DNA of 64,000 bases from Natronospira sp. (lineage in GTDB: Bacteria; Pseudomonadota; Gammaproteobacteria; Natronospirales; Natronospiraceae). Below, piece by piece: positions 34,501 to 41,719 of this stretch. Within the stretch, counting starts at the first letter, position 1. Each line of letters starts with the position of its first letter. Under the pieces are notes generated by a model. It worked only from the letters and a program-made list of their open reading frames with translations. It was not told the origin of the DNA and searched no databases. The stretch is from NCBI GenBank assembly GCA_003558125.1, contig PWMQ01000045.1:1-64000 (forward strand). Reading direction: 5' to 3'. Made by a program: the position numbers and the translations under genes.

Positions 34501-34749
34501 GAAGGCGGAAATACCTGTCTTTTTCACGCCCTTCTTGCGAACCAGTTCCACGAGGGACTCGGCCTTGGCCACGATCCGACGCCGGGTGGCGTCATCCAGA
34601 CGCGCCGCGGGCAGCAGGCGTTCCATGCATTCCGCCTCGTCGGCCAGGTAGAGCTTGTTCATTTCAGCCCGCCGTTCGTCCATGGCGGGGCGGCCATTCT
34701 CGAAAATGAAAGGGGTGGTTGCCGGCTGGCTGCGTTCGGGTAGTGCCAC
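31552..34749 (-). CDS. putA: Bifunctional proline dehydrogenase / P5C dehydrogenase PutA
   Basis: A 1065-residue enzyme oxidising proline to glutamate. The N-terminal half is the FAD proline dehydrogenase barrel (SISVKLSALHPRYEYANRE; PVRLVKGAYWDNEIKWAQ; RHKELLPYLVRRLLENGANT). The C-terminal half is an aldehyde dehydrogenase (SPWNFPLAIFTGQVTAALAAG; catalytic cysteine in SAGQRCSALR; ETGGQNAMIVD). The ribbon-helix-helix DNA-binding domain of E. coli PutA is absent, so this form should not repress its own gene. The start is a GTG at 34749 with GGGAG 9 bp upstream. It is the most upstream gene before sdaA. Confidence 0.95.
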   Translation of the reverse strand: MALPERSQPATTPFIFENGRPAMDERRAEMNKLYLADEAECMERLLPAARLDDATRRRIVAKAESLVELVRKKGVKKTGISAFMQQYDLSSQEGVVLMCLCEALIRVPDAITADKLIQDKIASGDWRSHMGESDSLFVNASTWGLMLTGGVVKVDKRTRKDVSGFMSRLTARLGEPMIRGAMRQAMRILGFEFVMGRTIEEALKRARSKEHRYYRHSFDMLGEAALTWTDADRYFEAYAEAIDKTGEAVGKDESIWQAHSISVKLSALHPRYEYANREAVLDELVPRLLRLAERARDAGIQLTVDAEEADRLDISLEVIEAVYRSPSLEGWEGFGLAIQAYQKRCIRLIDWLNALTSDVGRKMPVRLVKGAYWDNEIKWAQVEGEHAYPVFTRKVNTDVSYLACARKLLEECDQIYSQFATHNAHTLASILEMAGGRSDYEFQRLHGMGEELYGEVMRERPEISCRVYAPVGRHKELLPYLVRRLLENGANTSFVNHIMDPKVPVSQITRDPVAEVEKLKQIPHPKIPLPKDLYRSFGQERENSLGVNLTDPDELAPLAEAMEKAMQQQWEARTIIGGKIHGGGKEVRAVDPSDNRRSLGVYYEPEESAVREAIDIAHKSQPSWDATPAAERAAILRKAADLYEAHMGELMALCTREAGKTIPDGVAEVREAVDFLRYYANQCEEKFGAEIPLPGPTGEKNTLRLTGKGVFVCISPWNFPLAIFTGQVTAALAAGNAVLAKPAEQTSLIGSLAVKLLHKAGVPGDVLHFLPCRGSTIGKIVTPDERIAGVAFTGSTETAKLVNRTLAEREGIIPTLIAETGGQNAMIVDSSALPEQVADDVVQSAFHSAGQRCSALRILCLQEEIAPRVLEILSGYMDTLTVGDPGLLSTDIGPVIDEKAYKGLSEHVEWIKGKGKLIKEAPLGPNCANGTFLAPVAVEIDDIAMLEREQFGPVLHVVRYKAKDLDRVIDAVNKTGYGLTLGIHTRIDSEADYIQRRIKVGNAYVNRNMVGAVVGVQPFGGQGLSGTGPKAGGPHYMLRFANERTLTVNTAAVGGNASLLALSDD

Positions 34750-34987
34750 GATAAGACTCCCGCTGATATCCGGAAATAAGGACCACCGCCCCATAGGGGC
34801 GGCATGAATGCGATTGACGACTCTCCCGGCGACTCCCAGCAAAAGTGGCCGGGGCAGCCGTCAAGGCGACTATTCTAGCTCAAACGCCCGTCCGTGACAG
34901 CCCGTCGGGGCTGTCCATCTTGTTGGAAAAAATACGACAGGGGTTTGTTCCAAAAGGTTTTTTTCCAAACAGGGTCGTTTGGAAGGC

Positions 34988-35012
34988 GGTGCCGGCCACC
35001 TGGGCCGGCACC
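34988..35012 (-). terminator. Strong stem-loop after the S51 lipoprotein gene
   Basis: GGTGCCGGCC-acctg-GGCCGGCACC, a perfect 10-bp stem 17 bp past the stop codon of the minus-strand gene. There is no T-run on the minus side, so it may be a factor-assisted terminator or an mRNA-stabilising end. A second dyad, CCAAAC/GTTTGG, lies at 34966-34983. Confidence 0.45.
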
Positions 35013-35028
35013 GGGCCCGGGGACAAGG

Positions 35029-36867
35029 TCAGAATTCGGCGGTCACGCTGTCAGAACAGCGCGCGCCCTCGGCATCGCATAGCTGATACACATAACTACC
35101 GCCACCCTGGCCGCCCGGGACATCCGTGTAGCTGTCGGAATCATCCACCACGACCACCTCTTCGCCATCCCGGAAGACCACCGCAGTCTCGTCCTCCAGG
35201 CCAGTCCAGGACAAATCCACATGATGGCGGCCACGTACCCTGTAGGGGTCAAGCTCTAGCTCCACCGAGTCTGTATCGCCGTCGTCGCCCCCGTTACCAT
35301 CATCATCACCGTTGCCATTATCATCCCCGTTCCCGGGCTCCCCGCCGGAAGCAATGGTCTCCACCTGCCCGGTTCGGGAATTCAGGGCCATGTCGCGGTT
35401 GTCTGAATCCGCCAGGACATGAACCCGCAACCCACTCATGCCCAGGGTGGCATCCACGCCATTCTTGGAATCAAAGTTGGCTGCCTCTGCCTGGAACTCC
35501 GCCGAGCGGGCATTGATGAAGATGCTCGCCAGATCGGGCCCAGCCAGCAATTGATCCGGCACCTCGGCAGATCGCTCAACGGCACCGCTGACGCCATTGT
35601 AGTCATCATGAAAGAGCAACAAGCCCAGCTGGACCCGCCCATCCCCCAATGCGGAGAAAACCGTTTCCTGGCGATACCCCCGCTCCCCATCTTCCAGAGC
35701 ATGGGTGTGGCCGGCCGCTTCCAGAATCACGGTGCCCCGGGTGCTTTCCTCAAGCTCAAAGGGGCTGTCGAAAATGAGCCATTGGAAATAGTCGGCATCG
35801 TTCACAACGGCGCCATCCACAAAAAGGGCACCATCATTGGCAGGACCCTCGCCAACCGTATCCACGGACTCGGCATCAATCGGCGGGATGGCCTCGGCTT
35901 CATCAAAGCTCCATCGCCAGCCATCTGACAGCCGGTCCAGACGCACATCGGTATAGATCAATGGGCGACCGGGCTCCCGGACCATCTCGGTCTCCTGCAG
36001 GCTGGTAAAGAAGCTCACCCCACCGTGACCGATGACTTCCGCTTCACCCTCCTGAACCACAATGCCACTGTATTCCTCGATGCCAATACCCACCAGGCTG
36101 TCCGAGGCGCCATCGTCAATCGCCTTGGCATGAATACCCAGAAGACGACCCATTCGTCCCCGCCAGGTGTAATGCGTATCGACCACGGCATTGTCGAGGA
36201 AGGCCAGGAAATCTTCGTGGATGCCGCTGCCACCGTCCCGGTCATCCAGGTAGCTACTGTGGCTGTCGTATAGAACATCCGTGCTGATCATGTCCTGCCC
36301 CGAGGCATAGCTCAGTGAGGACAGACTCATGGCCCCGGCGCTGGTACCACCGATTGCACCGCCGGCGGCATGCACATCCCGAATATGGGACTCCAACAGC
36401 GTGCCTTTCCACCAGGTCACATACTCCCACTGGTCACCACCGCGAATAAAGATCACATCGGCATCGGCTACACCATCAACCACAGCGGGATCATCAGCCC
36501 GGTTGCGACTGTCAACTTCCACATTCTCGAAACTCACTTCTTTCCCGAGGGTGTCGCCAATCCAGACAAAGTATTCACCCAGCCAGTCCCTATCACTGGG
36601 GTTACTGGGGAAACTGGTCGCAAGGATGGCTACACGAACCACCCCGTCGCCGTGAATATCGCCGTTATCAAGCAACCGGGAATACAGCCCGTATGACCAG
36701 CTACTGGTATCTCCTACATCACCTTCAGCGCCACCGCCGGCAAGGACCAGAAGTGCTTCCCCGCCATTACTCGTCTCGCCATTGCCCGATGAGGCATCGC
36801 TTTCGGAAAAGCAGGCGGCAGAAAGCGCGAAAAATAGCGATAGGACAGCAAACTTAAGATAAGGCAT
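35029..36867 (-). CDS. Cyanophycinase-like (peptidase S51) lipoprotein with C-terminal beta domain
   Basis: A 612-residue predicted outer-membrane lipoprotein (lipobox SAAC, C19). Residues 35-290 match cyanophycinase: nucleophile S176 in GGTSAGAMS, H232 in DTHYTWRGRMGRL (CphB has DQHFSQRGRLGRL) and the glutamate E265 in GIGIEEYSG. A beta-rich region follows to about residue 500, then an Asp/Gly/Asn linker (about 510-530, GDDNGNGDDDGNGGDDGD) and a terminal 85-residue fibronectin-type-III-like domain with one cysteine pair. Cyanobacterial CphB is about 270 residues, so this is a much enlarged form. AGGAGGT precedes the ATG at 36867. It is the third gene after a TonB receptor and a permease. It probably cleaves cyanophycin or a related isoaspartyl polymer at the cell surface. 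Confidence 0.85.
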   Translation of the reverse strand: MPYLKFAVLSLFFALSAACFSESDASSGNGETSNGGEALLVLAGGGAEGDVGDTSSWSYGLYSRLLDNGDIHGDGVVRVAILATSFPSNPSDRDWLGEYFVWIGDTLGKEVSFENVEVDSRNRADDPAVVDGVADADVIFIRGGDQWEYVTWWKGTLLESHIRDVHAAGGAIGGTSAGAMSLSSLSYASGQDMISTDVLYDSHSSYLDDRDGGSGIHEDFLAFLDNAVVDTHYTWRGRMGRLLGIHAKAIDDGASDSLVGIGIEEYSGIVVQEGEAEVIGHGGVSFFTSLQETEMVREPGRPLIYTDVRLDRLSDGWRWSFDEAEAIPPIDAESVDTVGEGPANDGALFVDGAVVNDADYFQWLIFDSPFELEESTRGTVILEAAGHTHALEDGERGYRQETVFSALGDGRVQLGLLLFHDDYNGVSGAVERSAEVPDQLLAGPDLASIFINARSAEFQAEAANFDSKNGVDATLGMSGLRVHVLADSDNRDMALNSRTGQVETIASGGEPGNGDDNGNGDDDGNGGDDGDTDSVELELDPYRVRGRHHVDLSWTGLEDETAVVFRDGEEVVVVDDSDSYTDVPGGQGGGSYVYQLCDAEGARCSDSVTAEF

Positions 36868-36900
36868 AAGACCTCCTCGGCTCAGCCAAGGCTGTAACAC

Positions 36901-38427
36901 CTAGCTGAACCCAATCAAAACGGCTCCCACCATGAAGGCCATGGAAAGCCCCAATAGCAGCAGCACAAAAGGAACGATGAACTTGACCCACGTCCACCAG
37001 GAAACCCGGGCCACACCCAGAACGCCCATGAGCACCGCGGAAGTGGGAATAATCAGGTTGGTCACTCCGTCACCCAGCTGAAAAGCCAGAACCGCCACCT
37101 GACGGCTCACCCCCACCAGGTCTGCCAGTGGCGCCATGATGGGCATGGTCAGCGCAGCCTGTCCCGAGCCTGAAGCCACGAAGAAATTGAAGCCCGCCTG
37201 AAAGCCGAGCATGGACAGGGCCGATGCTATGGGGCCCTGCCCCTCCATGGCCTGGGACATGGCGTGCAGGATGGTGTTGAGGACCGAGGGCGAAGTGGGA
37301 TCATTGCCCCCGAGCACCACCAGGACCCCCTGGGCCATGGCCACAATCAGTGCCGCAGGCAGAAGCGCGGCAGCCCCTTCCTTGAAGGAGACCACTACGG
37401 CATTGGTATCCATACCGTTAAGTCGGGAGACAGTGGCTATCACGCCGGCGGCCAGCCCCATGGTGAAGAACTGGGTAGCAATCTCGGCGATGTAATAGCC
37501 GCGAGCCGTAACGCCCCAGACAATCCAGGCGATCCCCGCCACGAGCACCAGGATCACCAGACCATGGGCCACGGTGAAACGATCCGATACCTGTTCTTCG
37601 AAGCGGTCACGAAACCAGGCATTGGCCTCCGGCACCGGCGATCGCCCTGGATCAGTCTTGACCCGACGGGCATGCCACAGTGCAAAAAGGATCAGGGTAG
37701 CCGTGAACACTGTCCACAGTACGCCCCGGAATCCAGCACCCGATAACACCGGCACCTCGGCGATTCCCTGAGCAACCCCCACGCTAAAGGGGTTCATCCA
37801 GGAACTGCCGAAACCCACCTGGGTCGCCACATAGGTGATCAAAATGGCGGTCAGGACGTCATAGCCCAACACCACGATCAAGGGAATGATGTTCATGGCC
37901 AGGGCAATGGCTTCCGCCCCCATGCCGAAGATGGCACCCCCCAGAGAGAACAGGACCGTAATCAGTGGCAACAGGACCATGTCTCGACCCCGCATGGCCT
38001 TGACCACGCTGATCAGACCAGTCTGTATCGCGCCGGTACGCAGAATGATCCCGAAGGCGCCACCGATCAGGAGGATGAAGGCAATCACTCCCACGGCCGC
38101 GGAGTGTCTGTCACCTGCAACCAGCCCCTCGAAGGCAAAATTCAACAGCCCAGGGCTGCCCTCCTCATCACTGAACAGGCGCACACCGCGCCGGACCGGC
38201 TCGCCTTCCTCATCCTGAAGATATTGAAAGCTGCCGGGCACGACCACTTCCCGAGACCGCTCCACACCCTGCTGCTCATAGCTGACCACCCGGGTTTCCA
38301 AAGCGCCCTGGGGAACCACAAAGCTCAGCATCGCCGCTGCAATGACGATGAAGAACAGGATCACGAAGGTATCGGGAACGCGACTGGCCCCGGCCTGCGG
38401 TGTGACTGATGCGGCTGACTGACTCAT
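36901..38427 (-). CDS. YfcC-family inner-membrane permease
   Basis: A 508-residue membrane protein with about 12 hydrophobic segments, of the YfcC/ArcD-related family. Markers include PDTFVILFFIVIAAAMLSFV and FVVPQGALETR at the N-terminus, GMGAEAIALAMNIIPLIV in the middle and GDGVTNLIIPTSAVLMGVL near the end. Family members are annotated as C4-dicarboxylate, arginine/ornithine or short-peptide carriers; the substrate is not proven. It lies 33 bp upstream of the S51 lipoprotein gene and 54 bp after the TonB receptor gene. Its expected job here is moving released dipeptides or arginine/aspartate across the inner membrane. Confidence 0.85.
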   Translation of the reverse strand: MSQSAASVTPQAGASRVPDTFVILFFIVIAAAMLSFVVPQGALETRVVSYEQQGVERSREVVVPGSFQYLQDEEGEPVRRGVRLFSDEEGSPGLLNFAFEGLVAGDRHSAAVGVIAFILLIGGAFGIILRTGAIQTGLISVVKAMRGRDMVLLPLITVLFSLGGAIFGMGAEAIALAMNIIPLIVVLGYDVLTAILITYVATQVGFGSSWMNPFSVGVAQGIAEVPVLSGAGFRGVLWTVFTATLILFALWHARRVKTDPGRSPVPEANAWFRDRFEEQVSDRFTVAHGLVILVLVAGIAWIVWGVTARGYYIAEIATQFFTMGLAAGVIATVSRLNGMDTNAVVVSFKEGAAALLPAALIVAMAQGVLVVLGGNDPTSPSVLNTILHAMSQAMEGQGPIASALSMLGFQAGFNFFVASGSGQAALTMPIMAPLADLVGVSRQVAVLAFQLGDGVTNLIIPTSAVLMGVLGVARVSWWTWVKFIVPFVLLLLGLSMAFMVGAVLIGFS

Positions 38428-38442
38428 TTCATGGCTCCGGCA

Positions 38443-38469
38443 AACCCCCGACCCCAGGGGCCGGGGGTT
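38443..38469 (-). promoter_or_regulatory. Intercistronic stem-loop between receptor and permease genes
   Basis: AACCCCCG and CGGGGGTT arms with an inner CCCC-a-GGGG, between the TonB receptor stop (38482) and the permease start (38427). No T-run follows, so it is more likely an mRNA processing or stability element that lets the receptor be made in excess. Confidence 0.45.
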
Positions 38470-38481
38470 GCTGCACTCTGA

Positions 38482-41235
38482 TTAACGACCAAAGGGCATG
38501 GTATACCGGAGCCAGTAGAACCGGCCCATGGTGGTGTGATTTACCAGGTCCACGTTAGCCGAGGAACCAAGCACCCTGGGCGGCTCATCATCAAGGATGT
38601 TGTCCACATGTAGCGAGAGCCAGGATTCATTGTCGAAATCAAGGCTCACGCTGCCATCCCAGCGGTTCCAGGAGGAGACACGAGCGAGATCCCCAATATC
38701 CGCCCGTTCGATGTCATCCTCGTAGGAGCCGGTATGGCGCAAAAGCAGGCCAAATTGCCATGGCCCGGTGTTCCATCTCGCCTCGGCATTGACCAGCATT
38801 TCAGGATAACGCCAGGTACCGGCAAGGCTCTCTTCCGGCTCGATGGTGGACAGACGGCGCTTGAAGGAATTGATCCAGGTCGCGTCCAGGAAAAGCCTTA
38901 GATTACCCGCCTGCCCCAGGTCGATTCGCTGCTCAATGGAAAGGTCCACACCATCGGTTTTCTGCTCACCCACATTGATGAGCTGGACAAAAACCTCCCA
39001 CAAGCGGCTTTCCAGATCGCCGCTCATGGTTTCGATACCCACGTTTCCAGGGCCAATCCCACCGGGTTCAGCGATAAGATCCGGATCGTTCAATGCATCA
39101 CGAAACACCACGGCATCGTCGATATCGACCAGATTGGTGTGCTCGAAACGCCAATAATCCAGACTGATGGTCAGATCATCCGTGGGGCTTGTCACGATGC
39201 CGAAGTTCCAGGAATCGGAGTCCTCCGCTTCCAGATCCGGGTTGCCGGTGATCTGGGACAGATAGGAGAGATCGTCGGCCTCGCCCTCACACCAATTGTC
39301 GAAAAACTCCGAATCCTCGGAACAGGGCAACGTCCCTGACGACAGGGTGATACCTGCACCCACCTGGGCCAGGGAGGGTGCCCGGAATGCCTGGGCCCAG
39401 GAGCCCCGCATCAGGAAGCGTTCATGGGGCTGCCAGCGGAAACCCACCTTCGGGCTGAAGGCACCGCTGAAGTCGCTGTAATGGTCGAATCGCCCCGCAA
39501 GCTGCATGTCGAAATTTTCAGCCAGGGGCACGTTGAACTCCGCATAAGCGGCGACCACATTCCTGTCCGCCTCCACATCCGTGGAACCGAATCCAAACAC
39601 GGGCACCTGGAAGTTGTCATCCGGATCGGCCGTTGCCAGAGGCGAAGGATTGTCTTCGGCATATTCATGCCGGAACTCGGCACCGAAGGCCGCCGACAAG
39701 GCGCCATGACGAAGGCTGGCCAGATCACCGGCCAGACTGAAGTCAATGCCGTAAAGGCCGGACTCACCGCGCCGGGGTACACGCTCTCGGACCAGGTCCA
39801 GGACTTCCGGGCTATTGGCATCCTGCCCACCAAAAGGGTTGTACCAAAGACCGTCCGTCTCGGGGTCACAACCCACACTGCCATCCGGGCAAAGTTCACC
39901 AAAGAGGCCGGCGCGGAACTTTTCCCGATTCATGATCCCGCTGATGGCTCGTTGCACGGAACGGTTACGGGCAACGGTCAGGGCGGTATCCCATTCCCAG
40001 TTGCCGTCGGTAATGCCGTCCAAACCGGTGACCAGACGCCAGGTATCGCTTTCCAAATCAATGGCGCGGGCTTCATTGAAACGCCCCCAGCCCTGGAATA
40101 GCGGATCGATACCGAACTGGTCCAGCTCATCGGCTCGCTCATCGATCTCTTCCTGAACGTCGGTGGGGATATCCGGGTGGTCCAGGGAAATGATCTCACC
40201 AGACCAGGGTGCCGGTGCCGAATTCGCTTCACTCCTGTTCTGCTGGTAGATGAAATCGGCATACCAGCGGGTGCGATCAGTGATGTCAAAATGAGCGAAC
40301 ACACCCCCACCAATCCGCTCGGTCGGTGGCACAGTGTCAGTGAAGGCATTGCGGTTGAAGGAGCAGAACTCCCCGAAACGTCCGACGTCCTGAAGCTCAG
40401 GAGGACAGCTTTCCTCAATGAAGTCTTCCTGGATCAAGTCAGGGTCCACATTGAAGCTTGGCCAGCGGCCCTGCTGAGAGGGAAACGGCTCTACCGCCGT
40501 AATGGAACGGTCACGGTCCCGGAGGGCGGAACGGTCATAATAGTCGATGAAGCCTGTCACATTGCCGTTTTCGAAGTTCCGGCCGAATGCCACATTGATA
40601 CTGCTCCGACTGTCATTGCTGCTCGCCGCCGAGTCACCATAGCCGAGCCTTACCTCACCGCCGTCCAGGTCATCGCGGAGAATCACATTGACCACACCGG
40701 CCACGGCATCCGCGCCGTAAATGGCTGAAGCGCCGGTTGCCAATACATCCACCCGGTCCACGGCAGCCATGGGGATGGAGTTGATATCAACAAATGATTC
40801 GCTTTGATTGGCGAAGGAAGCCACTGTCGTACGGCGTCCATTCACCAACACCAAGGTGGATGCGGTACCGAGACTGCGCAGGGAAACACCGGCAGCCCCC
40901 GCAGGACTATCGCCCGTCAATGTACCGCTCTGGGCCGTGGTGAAAGTCCCTTCACCGCCCCCCATCTGAGGTAGCAAACGAAGAAAGTCAATCAGCGAAT
41001 CCTGCCCGGAGGCATCCAGATCTTCGCGGTCAAAGCTGAGGAGAGGCTGCACACCCTCCAGGTCAACACCGCGAATACGGGAACCGGTCACCTGGACCCG
41101 CTCCAGCTCCGCCTGACTTTCATCATCGGTGTCATCTGTCTCTGCAACGGCTAAGCCGTTCGCTGTCGTCATCCAGGCAAGGCTGGCGAACACAGCTACG
41201 GCCAACTTTGTATCAAAAGCGTTTTGATTGCTCAT
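38482..41235 (-). CDS. TonB-dependent outer-membrane receptor
   Basis: A 917-residue receptor with a signal peptide (residues 1-31, ending LAVA). A TonB-box-like ERVQVTGSRIRG follows at about 45, then a plug domain with PAGAAGVSLRSLGTASTLVLVNGRR and GASAIYGADAVAGVVNVILR, and a 22-strand barrel ending TMGRFYWLRYTMPFGR. It belongs to the group with VTGSRI N-termini common in Xanthomonadales- and Alteromonadales-like bacteria, often used for peptides or glycans. AGGGGG precedes the ATG at 41235. It heads the operon receptor-permease-S51 lipoprotein and diverges from a second S51 gene and iadA, so isoaspartyl dipeptides are the likely cargo. Confidence 0.9.
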   Translation of the reverse strand: MSNQNAFDTKLAVAVFASLAWMTTANGLAVAETDDTDDESQAELERVQVTGSRIRGVDLEGVQPLLSFDREDLDASGQDSLIDFLRLLPQMGGGEGTFTTAQSGTLTGDSPAGAAGVSLRSLGTASTLVLVNGRRTTVASFANQSESFVDINSIPMAAVDRVDVLATGASAIYGADAVAGVVNVILRDDLDGGEVRLGYGDSAASSNDSRSSINVAFGRNFENGNVTGFIDYYDRSALRDRDRSITAVEPFPSQQGRWPSFNVDPDLIQEDFIEESCPPELQDVGRFGEFCSFNRNAFTDTVPPTERIGGGVFAHFDITDRTRWYADFIYQQNRSEANSAPAPWSGEIISLDHPDIPTDVQEEIDERADELDQFGIDPLFQGWGRFNEARAIDLESDTWRLVTGLDGITDGNWEWDTALTVARNRSVQRAISGIMNREKFRAGLFGELCPDGSVGCDPETDGLWYNPFGGQDANSPEVLDLVRERVPRRGESGLYGIDFSLAGDLASLRHGALSAAFGAEFRHEYAEDNPSPLATADPDDNFQVPVFGFGSTDVEADRNVVAAYAEFNVPLAENFDMQLAGRFDHYSDFSGAFSPKVGFRWQPHERFLMRGSWAQAFRAPSLAQVGAGITLSSGTLPCSEDSEFFDNWCEGEADDLSYLSQITGNPDLEAEDSDSWNFGIVTSPTDDLTISLDYWRFEHTNLVDIDDAVVFRDALNDPDLIAEPGGIGPGNVGIETMSGDLESRLWEVFVQLINVGEQKTDGVDLSIEQRIDLGQAGNLRLFLDATWINSFKRRLSTIEPEESLAGTWRYPEMLVNAEARWNTGPWQFGLLLRHTGSYEDDIERADIGDLARVSSWNRWDGSVSLDFDNESWLSLHVDNILDDEPPRVLGSSANVDLVNHTTMGRFYWLRYTMPFGR

Positions 41236-41719
41236 AAATCCCCCTGATCTCATCGGGATTCAAGGCCACCATCAGCCAGAGGCAGCTCTCCAGCTGTCAT
41301 CCGAACGCCCACTGCGGACAGAAGACGCAGCAGCATCCTGAGGGATGTAGGCGGTTTAGGGGATGGCGCGGGTCCGACTGGTGCCGAGAGCACCGGGCGG
41401 GAATGCACCATCAGGTCACTGCGTGACCTGACGATCTATTCGTCGAACCACTCGCTGAGATAGTGCGGCTTGTACCGATACGGCGACTTGCAAAAGCGGC
41501 CGTGGAAGGTAGCCAAGCCTGTCAGTGTCTGGATGGCCATTGTTTCAGACCGCTCCCGGGGTCATACTACCCACTTGGTCTTCTCCAAAGAAGGCTGGCC
41601 TTGGATTGGCCTCCCCTGCCAGCCTTCCCCTCAGACTATCCACGACCTTTTGCCAAAGTCAAGTCACTGTGTCGCCCAGGCGACACTGATTCACTGCAAT
41701 TGGACGGATGGGGAAGACC
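41236..41719. promoter_or_regulatory. Divergent control region of the cyanophycinase-like locus
   Basis: A 484-bp gap between the divergent arms of the locus. It holds three clear dyads: TCAGGTCAC-tgc-GTGACCTGA (41411-41431), AAGGCTGGC with GCCAGCCTT (41591-41626), and GTGTCGCC-ca-GGCGACAC (41669-41686), the last 33 bp before the S51 start. No gene is supported here. No regulator gene lies in the locus, so the binding protein must be encoded elsewhere. Confidence 0.55.
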
